Source: an uncultured Lutibacter sp.
Lineage (GTDB): Bacteria > Bacteroidota > Bacteroidia > Flavobacteriales > Flavobacteriaceae
DNA length: 7,874 bases
Reading direction: 5' to 3'
NCBI GenBank assembly: GCA_913061425.1
Contig: CAJXUO010000054.1
Coordinates: 1 to 7,874 of the forward strand
Part shown: piece after piece, positions 1 through 7,080 of the stretch
Position numbering within the stretch: the stretch's first letter is position 1
How the letters are laid out: each line of letters starts with the position of its first letter
The notes under the pieces: model-generated
The model's database searches: none
Told to the model about the DNA's origin: nothing
The model's input: the letters and a program-made list of their open reading frames with translations, nothing else
Made by a program: the position numbers and the translations under genes

Positions 1-1
1 G

Positions 2-76
2 TTTTTAGGAGAACTTATCTTACGAACAAAACGTGATAAGAGTCTCTATAGAATCAGTAATAAAACAAACTTATAG
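2..76 (+). CDS. Possible C-terminal tail of an upstream gene (partial, unidentified)
   Basis: Reading from base 2, one + frame stays open for 24 codons from the window edge and stops at TAG 74-76. The other two + frames stop sooner (TGA at 34-36 and TAG at 6-8). The peptide is basic and polar, with a stretch reading RTKRDKSLYRI, and contains no recognisable motif. Its length and orientation fit the end of a gene leading into the mutase 46 bases downstream. In such AT-rich DNA, 24 open codons can arise by chance, so the existence of the gene is uncertain and its product is not assigned. Confidence 0.4.
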   Translation, partial: FLGELILRTKRDKSLYRISNKTNL

Positions 77-92
77 ACAAAGTTAAAATCCG

Positions 93-100
93 TAACTTTA
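93..100 (+). promoter_or_regulatory. Possible Bacteroidota -7 promoter element (TAACTTTA)
   Basis: TAACTTTA, in the context CCGTAACTTTAC, matches the Bacteroidota -7 consensus TAnnTTTG at all but the last base. It lies 22 bases before the mutase start codon. The expected -33 TTG, about 19 bases upstream, is represented only by TTA at 71-73, so the match is partial. If real, it would drive the mutase-ABC transporter pair separately from any upstream gene and give a short, AT-rich 5' leader. Confidence 0.4.
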
Positions 101-122
101 CATTATAAAATTATTTATAAAA

Positions 123-1841
123 ATGGAGGAAAATCAAATTTTAATAAAGGCTAAACAATGGCTTTCTGATACTTTTGATAGTGCTACACAAAAAGAAATA
201 CAAGATATAATTGATCATAATCCTGAGCAACTTGCTGACAAATTCTATAAAGATATGGAATTCGGAACTGGTGGAATGCGTGGAATAATGGGTGCAGGAA
301 CAAATAGAATAAATAAATATACTCTTGGAAGATCAACTCAAGGACTTTCAAACTACCTAAATAATCAGTTTCCAAATAAAAAAATAAAAGTTGTGATTGC
401 ATATGATTGCAGACATAACAGTAAAAAATTTGCTAAACTAGTTGCAGATGTATTTTCTGCAAACAATATTAAAGTCTATTTATTTGAAGATTTACGTCCA
501 ACTCCTGAATTATCTTTCGCTGTAAAGCATTTAGAGTGTGATGCTGGAATTGTATTGACTGCATCTCACAATCCGCCTGAATATAATGGATATAAAGTGT
601 ATTGGACTGATGGAGGTCAAATTGTACCACCAGAAGACAAAGGGATAATTGCTGAAGTAAATAAACTAGATTTTTCTGAAATTAACTTTAATGCCAATGA
701 AAGTTTGATTGAAACTATTGGCGAAAAAGTTGATACCGTTTTTATTGATGGTTGTGTAAATAATGGCTCACTACCTTCTCTAAAAAATAGAGATAATTTA
801 AAAGTTGTATTCACTTCTTTACACGGAACTTCAATTGTTTCAATTCCTGAGACATTGAAAAGAGCAGGATATACAGACGTTCATATTGTTGAAGAACAAA
901 GAGAACCTGACGGTGATTTTCCAACAGTAAAATCTCCAAACCCTGAAGAACCTGCAGCATTAAAAATGGCAACTGATCTTGCTGATGAAATTAATGCAGA
1001 TATCGTTATTGGTACAGATCCTGATTGTGATAGATTAGGTGTTGCTGTTAGAAATTTGAATGGAGAAATGACGCTATTGAATGGAAACCAAACAATGGCT
1101 GTTATGACTGCTTTTTTAATAAAAAAATGGAAAAACGAAGGCAAGTTGAATGGCAATCAATTTGTTGGTTCAACAATTGTTTCAACTGAATTGGTAAACA
1201 AAATTGCTGAAAGTTATAACGTTGATACTAAAATTGGACTGACTGGTTTTAAATGGATTGCTAAAATGATTCGTGATTTTGAATCGATCGATTTTATTGG
1301 TGGTGGCGAAGAAAGCTTTGGTTATATGGTTGGAGATTTTGTAAGAGATAAAGATGCTGTAACTTCCACTTTATTAGCCTGTGAAATTGCAACAATTGCA
1401 AAACAGAATGGCAGTTCGTTTTATGAGGAATTACTAAACATATATGTAAAGCATAATTTTTATAAAGAACATCTTATTTCGATCGTAAAAAAAGGAATGG
1501 ATGGAGCACAACAAATTCAGCAAATGCTGAGTGACATGCGTCAAAACCCACTCACAGAAATTGACGGTGAAAAAGTTGAATTCTTATGTGATTATCAATC
1601 TGGAATAAAGAGAAATTTGATTACAGGAACTGAATCAACAATGGATATTCCTAAATCAAATGTTCTTATATATCATACCGAAAAAGGAACTCGAGTTGCA
1701 GCAAGACCAAGTGGAACAGAGCCTAAAATTAAATTCTATTTTAGTGTGAATACACCTTTAGATACTATTGGAAATGCACAAAAAGTAGAAAATGAATTAG
1801 ACGAAAAAATTCAACGAATTATTAAAGAGATAAAATTATAA
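123..1841 (+). CDS. Phospho-sugar mutase (phosphoglucomutase/phosphomannomutase family)
   Basis: This cytoplasmic enzyme interconverts hexose 1- and 6-phosphates through a phosphoserine and so feeds sugar-nucleotide synthesis. All four signature loops of the alpha-D-phosphohexomutase family are visible. They are the catalytic loop TASHNP at residues 146-151 (phosphoserine Ser148), the metal loop DPDCDR at 299-304 (Asp299, Asp301 and Asp303 bind Mg), the sugar-specificity loop GEESFGY at 395-401, and the phosphate-binding loop RPSGTEP at 528-534. An N-terminal GTGGMRG lies at 48-54. The length of 572 residues matches the long PgcA/PGM2-type branch rather than the shorter GlmM type (about 450). 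The GEESFG loop favours glucose phosphate, but mannose phosphate use cannot be excluded. The start is the ATG just after an A-rich leader with no Shine-Dalgarno sequence. The ABC exporter follows after one base, suggesting co-transcription. Confidence 0.95.
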   Translation: MEENQILIKAKQWLSDTFDSATQKEIQDIIDHNPEQLADKFYKDMEFGTGGMRGIMGAGTNRINKYTLGRSTQGLSNYLNNQFPNKKIKVVIAYDCRHNSKKFAKLVADVFSANNIKVYLFEDLRPTPELSFAVKHLECDAGIVLTASHNPPEYNGYKVYWTDGGQIVPPEDKGIIAEVNKLDFSEINFNANESLIETIGEKVDTVFIDGCVNNGSLPSLKNRDNLKVVFTSLHGTSIVSIPETLKRAGYTDVHIVEEQREPDGDFPTVKSPNPEEPAALKMATDLADEINADIVIGTDPDCDRLGVAVRNLNGEMTLLNGNQTMAVMTAFLIKKWKNEGKLNGNQFVGSTIVSTELVNKIAESYNVDTKIGLTGFKWIAKMIRDFESIDFIGGGEESFGYMVGDFVRDKDAVTSTLLACEIATIAKQNGSSFYEELLNIYVKHNFYKEHLISIVKKGMDGAQQIQQMLSDMRQNPLTEIDGEKVEFLCDYQSGIKRNLITGTESTMDIPKSNVLIYHTEKGTRVAARPSGTEPKIKFYFSVNTPLDTIGNAQKVENELDEKIQRIIKEIKL

Positions 1842-1842
1842 T

Positions 1843-3669
1843 ATGAATCACTTTAGAAAAATATTAAAATACGCCAAGCCATACCGACGATATGCTTGGT
1901 TAAATGTGCTCTTTAATATTTTCTATGCAATTTTTAATGTTTTATCTGTTCTTGCATTTATACCTGTATTAGGTATCTTATTTGGTGAAGAAAATAAAGT
2001 GTATGCCAAACCTATTTACACTAGTTTTAAAAACATAGGAAGCTATGCAAAGGATAGTTTTTATCATTTTATATCTCAAAAAATAGAAATTGAAGGGAAT
2101 GTTGAAACCCTATTATTTGTCTGTTTATTAACATTTGGATTGTTTTTCTTTAAAAACTTATTTCGCTATTTCGCTTCTTATGTGCTAGCATTCCTTAGAA
2201 ATGGTGTTGTAAAAGATGTTAGAGATAATTTATATAGCAAAATCATTGAATTACCTATCGCCTATTTTTCGGAAAAAAGAAAAGGAGATATTATTGCCAG
2301 AATGTCATCTGATGTCCAAGAAGTCGAAACTTCATTTTTAACGTCATTAGAGACTGTTGTTAGAGAACCTTTAACTATTGCTATCTCATTATCAATTATG
2401 TTAATGATGAGTGTTAAATTAACTTTATTTGTTTTTATTTTACTCCCTGTTTCTGGTTTATTGATTTCTTCAATTAGTAAAAAATTGAAAGCAAAATCTT
2501 TAAAAGCTCAAAGAGAAACTGGAAACTTCTTGTCATTTATTGAAGAAACGTTAACTGGATTAAGAGTTATTAAAGGTTTTAATGCTGAAAAAAGGATAGA
2601 ATCAAAATTTAATGATTCTACCAAAAAATTCAGAAACCTAATGACAAGTGTTTTACATCGTAAAACATTAGCCTCACCAATGAGTGAATTTTTAGGATCT
2701 GCAACTATAATTGCTATTTTATGGTATGGTGGTAGATTGGTTTTGAATGAAACTAGTCCATTACAGCCTAAAGAGTTTTTAGGATATATTGTCTTATTCT
2801 ACACTGTATTAAATCCAATAAAAGCAATAACTACTGCGTATTATAATATTCAGAAAGGAGATGCTTCAGCAGAGCGTATTTTAGAAATTTTGGAAACAAA
2901 AAACACGATTGAAGACAAACCAAACGCTACTATAAAATCTACATTTGATAAAGAGATTACTTTTGAGAACATCTCTTTTAAATATAAAGAAGATTATGTT
3001 TTAAAGAACTTTTCATTGACTATCCCTAAAGGTAAAACAGTTGCGCTTGTTGGACAGTCAGGAAGTGGGAAATCTACCTTAGCAAACTTAATCACACGTT
3101 TTTATGACGTAAATAAAGGAACTATTAAAATAGACGGAATAGACATTAAAGATATGACCAAAAAATCATTACGTGATTTAATGGGAATTGTAACTCAAGA
3201 TTCTATACTATTTAATGATACCGTGAAAAACAACATTTCTTTAGGTGTTGAAAATCCAAATGAAAATGAAATTCTTGAAGCGGCTAAAATTGCAAATGCG
3301 CATGAATTTATAAAAGATTTACCAGAGCAATACGAAACAAATATTGGAGATGGTGGAAATTCACTTTCAGGAGGTCAAAAACAACGTCTTTCTATTGCTC
3401 GAGCGGTTTTAAAAAACCCTCCAATAATGATTTTAGATGAAGCGACATCTGCATTGGATACAGAAAGCGAACAATTGGTTCAAGTAGCATTAGAAAAAAT
3501 GATGATGAATAGAACTTCACTTGTCATTGCACATCGACTCTCTACAATTCAAAAGGCCGACTTAATATTAGTATTAAGAAAAGGAGAGATTATTGAACAA
3601 GGTAAGCACGACGAGTTATTAAGTAAAAAAGGAGACTATTACAAATTGGTGAATATGCAGTCGTTGTAG
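1843..3669 (+). CDS. MsbA-type ABC exporter, fused permease and ATPase half-transporter
   Basis: This is a type IV (MsbA-like) ABC exporter half-transporter of 608 residues, expected to work as a homodimer in the inner membrane. The N-terminal permease domain has about six hydrophobic helices, near 18-47, 90-118, 168-190, 191-212, 280-300 and 308-330. The C-terminal ATPase domain is intact. It has Walker A GQSGSGKST at 404-412 (Lys410), Q-loop Gln452, signature LSGGQ at 508-512, Walker B ending in Asp532 with catalytic Glu533, and switch His564 in IAHRLST. Length and domain order are usual for MsbA and for lipid or peptide exporters. Substrate is not readable from sequence. Lipid A-core or another lipid-linked glycan is an inference from family resemblance and from the sugar mutase one base upstream. 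The 3' end faces the NTF2-like gene tail to tail. Confidence 0.93.
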   Translation: MNHFRKILKYAKPYRRYAWLNVLFNIFYAIFNVLSVLAFIPVLGILFGEENKVYAKPIYTSFKNIGSYAKDSFYHFISQKIEIEGNVETLLFVCLLTFGLFFFKNLFRYFASYVLAFLRNGVVKDVRDNLYSKIIELPIAYFSEKRKGDIIARMSSDVQEVETSFLTSLETVVREPLTIAISLSIMLMMSVKLTLFVFILLPVSGLLISSISKKLKAKSLKAQRETGNFLSFIEETLTGLRVIKGFNAEKRIESKFNDSTKKFRNLMTSVLHRKTLASPMSEFLGSATIIAILWYGGRLVLNETSPLQPKEFLGYIVLFYTVLNPIKAITTAYYNIQKGDASAERILEILETKNTIEDKPNATIKSTFDKEITFENISFKYKEDYVLKNFSLTIPKGKTVALVGQSGSGKSTLANLITRFYDVNKGTIKIDGIDIKDMTKKSLRDLMGIVTQDSILFNDTVKNNISLGVENPNENEILEAAKIANAHEFIKDLPEQYETNIGDGGNSLSGGQKQRLSIARAVLKNPPIMILDEATSALDTESEQLVQVALEKMMMNRTSLVIAHRLSTIQKADLILVLRKGEIIEQGKHDELLSKKGDYYKLVNMQSL

Positions 3670-3682
3670 AACTATTTTTTTT
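3663..3682. other. Convergent gene junction with a T8 tract and no clear terminator
   Basis: The ABC exporter stop (TAG 3667-3669) and the NTF2-like gene stop (TAG on the - strand, 3672-3674) are separated by only two bases. A run of eight T on the + strand (3675-3682) follows and encodes the last lysines of the NTF2-like protein on the other strand. The only stem before the T run is three base pairs (GTT 3663-3665 with AAC 3670-3672), too weak for a normal intrinsic terminator. Read-through of each operon into the antisense of the other seems likely. Confidence 0.5.
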
Positions 3683-4064
3683 GTTGAAATTTCAATAATA
3701 ATTCACCCATTTTTTGATGGATTAAATTAACCGCTTTTAAGGGTCTTATCATTACCTTAAATGCTATGATTTTTCCATTATTCCAAGTAATAATATCCAC
3801 ACCATTAACTACAATCCCATCAATTTCTGTTTCAAATTCTAAGATGGTTTCATCGCCATCAATCACCTTCTTTAGGTACACAAATGAGTCATTAGCAATC
3901 ACATGTAATGCTGCAGATAAATACAGTTGTGTTACCTTTTTTCCGACTTGTGGTGTATGCACAACAGGTGAATAAAAAACAACATCTTCCGATAAAATAG
4001 CATTCAACTTCCCTAAATCTCTAGAGTTGATTACTTCTTGCCAATTCTCTACATTTGTTTTCAT
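3672..4064 (-). CDS. NTF2/SnoaL-like fold protein, function unknown
   Basis: This is a small soluble protein of 130 residues with the layout of the NTF2-like superfamily: an N-terminal helix with W8, a region near 17-34 (LGKLNAILSEDVVFYSP), then beta strands ending in a conserved-looking tail at 90-111 (DIITWNNGKI followed by FKVMIRPLKA). No signal peptide or membrane segment is visible. The superfamily includes SnoaL-type cyclases, ketosteroid isomerases and many non-enzymatic binding proteins, so the fold does not give a reaction. I see no catalytic residue set that I can assign. The start ATG lies one base after the CCA transferase stop codon, so it is probably the last gene of that operon and translationally coupled to it. 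A role in tRNA metabolism would be guesswork. The fold call is fairly secure; the function is open. Confidence 0.85.
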   Translation of the reverse strand: MKTNVENWQEVINSRDLGKLNAILSEDVVFYSPVVHTPQVGKKVTQLYLSAALHVIANDSFVYLKKVIDGDETILEFETEIDGIVVNGVDIITWNNGKIIAFKVMIRPLKAVNLIHQKMGELLLKFQQKK

Positions 4065-4065
4065 A

Positions 4066-5478
4066 CTAGTTCTTATTTAACCCTAATTTTTCTGCTCTTT
4101 TTAACATAAAACCATAAGCCTCATCATAATCGTTTGTAATTTTACCATCAAGAATTGCTTCTTTGATAGCATCTTTAATTTGACCTATTTCTCTACAAGG
4201 CTTTAAATTGAAAGTTTCCATAATCAATTCTCCAGAAATTGGAGGTTGAAAATTACGAACTCTATCTCGCTCTTCAACTTCTTTAATTTTTGATCGAACT
4301 AATTCAAAATTATTATGATAACGTTTAAATTTCTTCGTGTTTTTTGTAGTTATATCGGCTTCACAGAGTGTCATTAGAGCGTCGATATCATCACCTGTAT
4401 CAAAGACTAATCTACGAACTGCAGAATCGGTAACATCTGTAGATAAAACTATTGGACGTGAACTTAATAAAACCATTTTCTGAACAAACTTCATTTTGTT
4501 GTTCAATGGCATTTTTAACCTTTTAAAAAGTTTATACACCATTTTGGAACCTACATATTCATGTCCATGAAAAGTCCAACCAATGGTTTGATGGAATTTT
4601 TTTGTAGGTGCTTTGCCAATATCATGTAGTAAAGCAGCCCAACGCAACCAAAGATCATCAGTATGCATAGAAATATTATCTAAAACTTCAAACGTGTGAT
4701 AAAAATTATCTTTATGCTTCTGCCCTTCTACTTCTTCAACACCTTTTAAAGCAACTAATTCTGGAAGAATTTGATGTAATAAATTTGTTTTATACAACAA
4801 CAAAAATCCAACTGAAGGAACTTTAGAAAGCATTATTTTATTTAATTCATCAACAATTCTTTCTCTTGTAATAATTTGTAATCTTTCTGAATTTTTAGTG
4901 ATCGCATCTAAAGACTTCTGTTCAATTTCAAATTTCAATTGTGATGCAAAACGAATAGCACGCATCATTCTCAATGGATCATCAGAATACGTGATGGTTG
5001 GTTCTAAAGGTGTTCTGATAATTTTATACTCAAGATCATTCACTCCATTAAATGGATCTAATAATTCTCCAAAACTGTCTTTATTTAAACTAATTGCTAA
5101 CGCATTAATCGTAAAATCTCTTCTGTTTTGATCATCTTCTAATGTTCCATTCTCAACAATTGGATTTCTACTATCTTCAGTGTAAGATTCTTTACGCGCA
5201 CCTACAAACTCAATTTCAATTTCTTCAAAACGAAGCATTGCGGTTCCATATGTTTTAAACACTTGAACTTTAGGATTGTTTGGTAACAAATCAGAAACTT
5301 TTTGAGCCAATTCAATACCACTTCCTACACATACAATATCGATATCCTTTGCTGAGTTGCGTTTTAAAATAAAATCGCGCACGAAACCTCCAATAACATA
5401 AGAAGAAACATTTAGTTCTTCAGACGCTCTTGAAATTACTTCAAATATTGAGTGCTTTATTGCTGCTTGGTAGTTCAT
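4066..5478 (-). CDS. cca: CCA-adding tRNA nucleotidyltransferase with C-terminal HD domain
   Basis: This enzyme adds or repairs the 3' CCA end of tRNAs using CTP and ATP without a nucleic-acid template. It is a class II poly(A) polymerase/CCA enzyme of 470 residues counted from the ATG at 5478. The head domain has GGFVRD at 30-35, the metal-binding pair Asp45 and Asp47 (DID), and RRDF at 119-122. The neck has DDPLRMMRAIRFA at 166-178, including the arginines typical of nucleotide selection. An HD phosphohydrolase-like domain follows, with His261, His285-Asp286 (LLHDIGK) and HGH at 304-306. The frame also opens with TTG at 5481, directly before the ATG, but the ATG is the natural start. It sits 9 bases after the YrdC gene and one base before the NTF2-like gene. 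Whether it adds both C and A, or only A, is not proven by sequence; the full-length form suggests full CCA addition. Confidence 0.95.
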   Translation of the reverse strand: MNYQAAIKHSIFEVISRASEELNVSSYVIGGFVRDFILKRNSAKDIDIVCVGSGIELAQKVSDLLPNNPKVQVFKTYGTAMLRFEEIEIEFVGARKESYTEDSRNPIVENGTLEDDQNRRDFTINALAISLNKDSFGELLDPFNGVNDLEYKIIRTPLEPTITYSDDPLRMMRAIRFASQLKFEIEQKSLDAITKNSERLQIITRERIVDELNKIMLSKVPSVGFLLLYKTNLLHQILPELVALKGVEEVEGQKHKDNFYHTFEVLDNISMHTDDLWLRWAALLHDIGKAPTKKFHQTIGWTFHGHEYVGSKMVYKLFKRLKMPLNNKMKFVQKMVLLSSRPIVLSTDVTDSAVRRLVFDTGDDIDALMTLCEADITTKNTKKFKRYHNNFELVRSKIKEVEERDRVRNFQPPISGELIMETFNLKPCREIGQIKDAIKEAILDGKITNDYDEAYGFMLKRAEKLGLNKN

Positions 5479-5487
5479 CAAAAAAAA

Positions 5488-6051
5488 TTAATCACGAATC
5501 GTTTTTATAGAACCATCTACTTCTAATTTAATAATTCTAGAAGATTTTTTATTGATTCTATTCTGATGCAAATTTACAACATAGTCTACGCTCTCCAAAA
5601 TTACAGGTTCTATTTCTTTAAAAGAAATAGGAGTCCTATTTCCGCTAACATTAGCCGAAGTTGAGACGATAGGCTTTCCAAACTTTTTAATCAATTTTCT
5701 ACAAAAATCATCTTGGACAATTCTAATTGCTACTGTAGTATCTAAAGCAATTACATTTGACGCCAATCCTTTTGGGTTTTGATATATAATAGTGGTTGGT
5801 TGCGTTGAAGACTGTATTAGTTTTTTTAGACTTGATGTAACTTTCACATACTTTTGAAGCATATTCATTGAACTCACAAGTATGACTAGACTTTTACTTT
5901 CGCTTCTGTTTTTTATTTTATAAATTTTAGAAACAGCCTGTTTATTAGTTGCATCACAACCAATTCCCCAAACTGTATCTGTAGGATATAGGATTGTTTC
6001 CTTGTTATTCAAACAAACTAATGAATTATATATTTCACTTTGTTGTCTCAT
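5488..6051 (-). CDS. tsaC: L-threonylcarbamoyladenylate synthase (YrdC/Sua5 family)
   Basis: This enzyme makes threonylcarbamoyl-AMP from threonine, bicarbonate and ATP. That is the first step of the universal t6A37 modification of ANN-decoding tRNAs, in the cytoplasm. The 187-residue protein is a single YrdC domain. It has YPTDTVWG at 22-29, the basic nucleotide-binding segment around Lys47, Arg49 and Lys53, PTTII at 85-89, and STSAN at 130-134 with SG following. The length matches the short TsaC type; the extra C-terminal Sua5 domain is absent. The start ATG lies 10 bases after the Stealth gene stop, and the CCA enzyme follows after 9 bases, so two tRNA-maturation genes are adjacent. A strong inverted repeat lies inside the gene (5610-5630). 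Paralogues of the YrdC fold with other roles (YciO) exist, but the operon partner favours t6A synthesis. Confidence 0.92.
   Translation of the reverse strand: MRQQSEIYNSLVCLNNKETILYPTDTVWGIGCDATNKQAVSKIYKIKNRSESKSLVILVSSMNMLQKYVKVTSSLKKLIQSSTQPTTIIYQNPKGLASNVIALDTTVAIRIVQDDFCRKLIKKFGKPIVSTSANVSGNRTPISFKEIEPVILESVDYVVNLHQNRINKKSSRIIKLEVDGSIKTIRD
5610..5630. repeat. Perfect 10-base inverted repeat inside the YrdC gene
   Basis: CTATTTCTTT (5610-5619) and AAAGAAATAG (5621-5630) are exact reverse complements around one central base. In the - strand transcript this would fold as a nine-pair stem with a three-base loop. Outside it, AGG (5605-5607) and CCT (5635-5637) could extend the stem past a small internal loop. 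It encodes ordinary residues of the protein (around SFKEIEP). No U-tract follows it on the transcript, so it is not an intrinsic terminator. Confidence 0.7.
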
Positions 6052-6061
6052 ACATCTAAAC

Positions 6062-7048
6062 TTATTTTAAACGTTTATCTATCCAATTAAGAATATAATC
6101 AAGTGTTTTTCCTTCTGCCAATTCTAAATTTTGAAAACACATAAACAATTTACTTTTCGAAACATCATATAAAAATAATTTGAGTTTTACCAAATAAAGA
6201 CTTTTATATGATTGAAAATAAGATAGTTGGAAATTACTTTTTATTTTACACGTATTATTTAAAATTTCTAAATGCGTAGAAAGTGAAGAAATGATAAATT
6301 GGCTTTCATTTCTGAATCTGAATTTTACATTATTATGTAATATTTCTCTTTCACTGAAATAATTTTCTAAAGTTGATTTCCTTAGAGAAACTGGAGTGTG
6401 ATCTCTTCTTAAATATTTTTTCAATCCAAGTAACTTCGCACTTTTTTGTTGTGCCTTTTTATAGCCAGGAAAACTCAAGTCTTTTTTCACACCAACAAGA
6501 GACAGCGTTTTATAATACAATGTTCTCAAATGTTGATCTTCATAATATTTTGACCATTTTCCTCTAATTACAGGAACTCCATCAATAAAATAATCACTTA
6601 TTGTAGATGGTTTCATCAAAAAAGTATCGTCATTGAAAATTAAAAAATGTTCAGAAAGTGAAGGAATACGATATAACATTGTAATTATAGAACACGAATT
6701 GAAACTCGGTAAACAGTCTTCAAAATCTCTAAATATAACCGTATGATCAACCAATTCTAAATTAATTTGATGACTACTTGCAGTTTCTTTAAGTTTCTCA
6801 AATGATTTTGGTTTTTGAGCATCAGTAACTAAATAAATGGTGCGAATAAACGGTGCGTTTTTTAGTATTGATTTTATTGCAATATCTATCTCATCAATAG
6901 AATTATACCTAATTGTATCTTTCTTATTTGTCCAATCAATTTTTCGATTTGCATATTGATTTATTTTCTTTTGCCACTTCTCATCATTACCATCAACCCA
7001 AGTAATTACGGCATCTACAACTAAATCTTTATTTTTATCAATCGACAT
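6062..7048 (-). CDS. Stealth-family sugar-phosphate transferase (polysaccharide phosphotransferase)
   Basis: Stealth proteins transfer a hexose 1-phosphate from a sugar nucleotide to a glycan acceptor. Bacterial members build phosphodiester-linked capsules or other surface polymers, and the animal GlcNAc-1-phosphotransferase GNPTAB is a relative. The conserved regions appear in order over 328 residues. CR1 is DAVITWVDGND at 12-22. CR2 begins with RYNSIDEIDIAIKSILKNAP at 47-66, continues through IYLVTDAQKP at 71-80, and ends with FLIFNDDTFL at 135-144. CR3 begins at His217 (HTPVSLRKS), and a weak CR4-like tail lies near 304-327. No signal peptide or membrane helix is seen, fitting a cytoplasmic enzyme. 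It lies between the glycosyltransferase (32 bases upstream) and the YrdC gene (10 bases downstream). The 3' half is unusually AT-rich (about 22% GC by hand count over 6121-6420), which may point to separate ancestry. Donor and acceptor sugars are unknown. Confidence 0.9.
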   Translation of the reverse strand: MSIDKNKDLVVDAVITWVDGNDEKWQKKINQYANRKIDWTNKKDTIRYNSIDEIDIAIKSILKNAPFIRTIYLVTDAQKPKSFEKLKETASSHQINLELVDHTVIFRDFEDCLPSFNSCSIITMLYRIPSLSEHFLIFNDDTFLMKPSTISDYFIDGVPVIRGKWSKYYEDQHLRTLYYKTLSLVGVKKDLSFPGYKKAQQKSAKLLGLKKYLRRDHTPVSLRKSTLENYFSEREILHNNVKFRFRNESQFIISSLSTHLEILNNTCKIKSNFQLSYFQSYKSLYLVKLKLFLYDVSKSKLFMCFQNLELAEGKTLDYILNWIDKRLK

Positions 7049-7080
7049 TATAAAAAGGTTTTGTGCTACTATTTATTAAT

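Noticed and set aside
184..1156. Antisense open frames of 65 to 91 codons on the - strand inside the mutase gene
   Set aside because: They lie fully inside a gene with all its family motifs, have no recognisable domains, and read as low-complexity translations of the opposite strand.
3684..3695. Palindrome TTGAAATTTCAA considered as a bidirectional terminator or operator
   Set aside because: It is AT-rich with no loop, lies within the NTF2-like coding region and has no GC-rich stem; such a 12-base palindrome is plausible by chance here.
3766..3975. + strand open frame of 69 codons over the NTF2-like gene
   Set aside because: It is antisense to a better-supported gene of recognisable fold and has no motif or start context of its own.
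5479..5502. ACGAATCGT plus the following T8 on the - strand considered as a terminator between the YrdC and cca genes
   Set aside because: The stem is only four pairs around one base, and the tight spacing argues for co-transcription into cca.
7049..7080. 32-base gap before the Stealth gene considered as a promoter
   Set aside because: No TAnnTTTG-like element or -33 TTG is visible at a suitable distance, and the gap is short enough for an operon.
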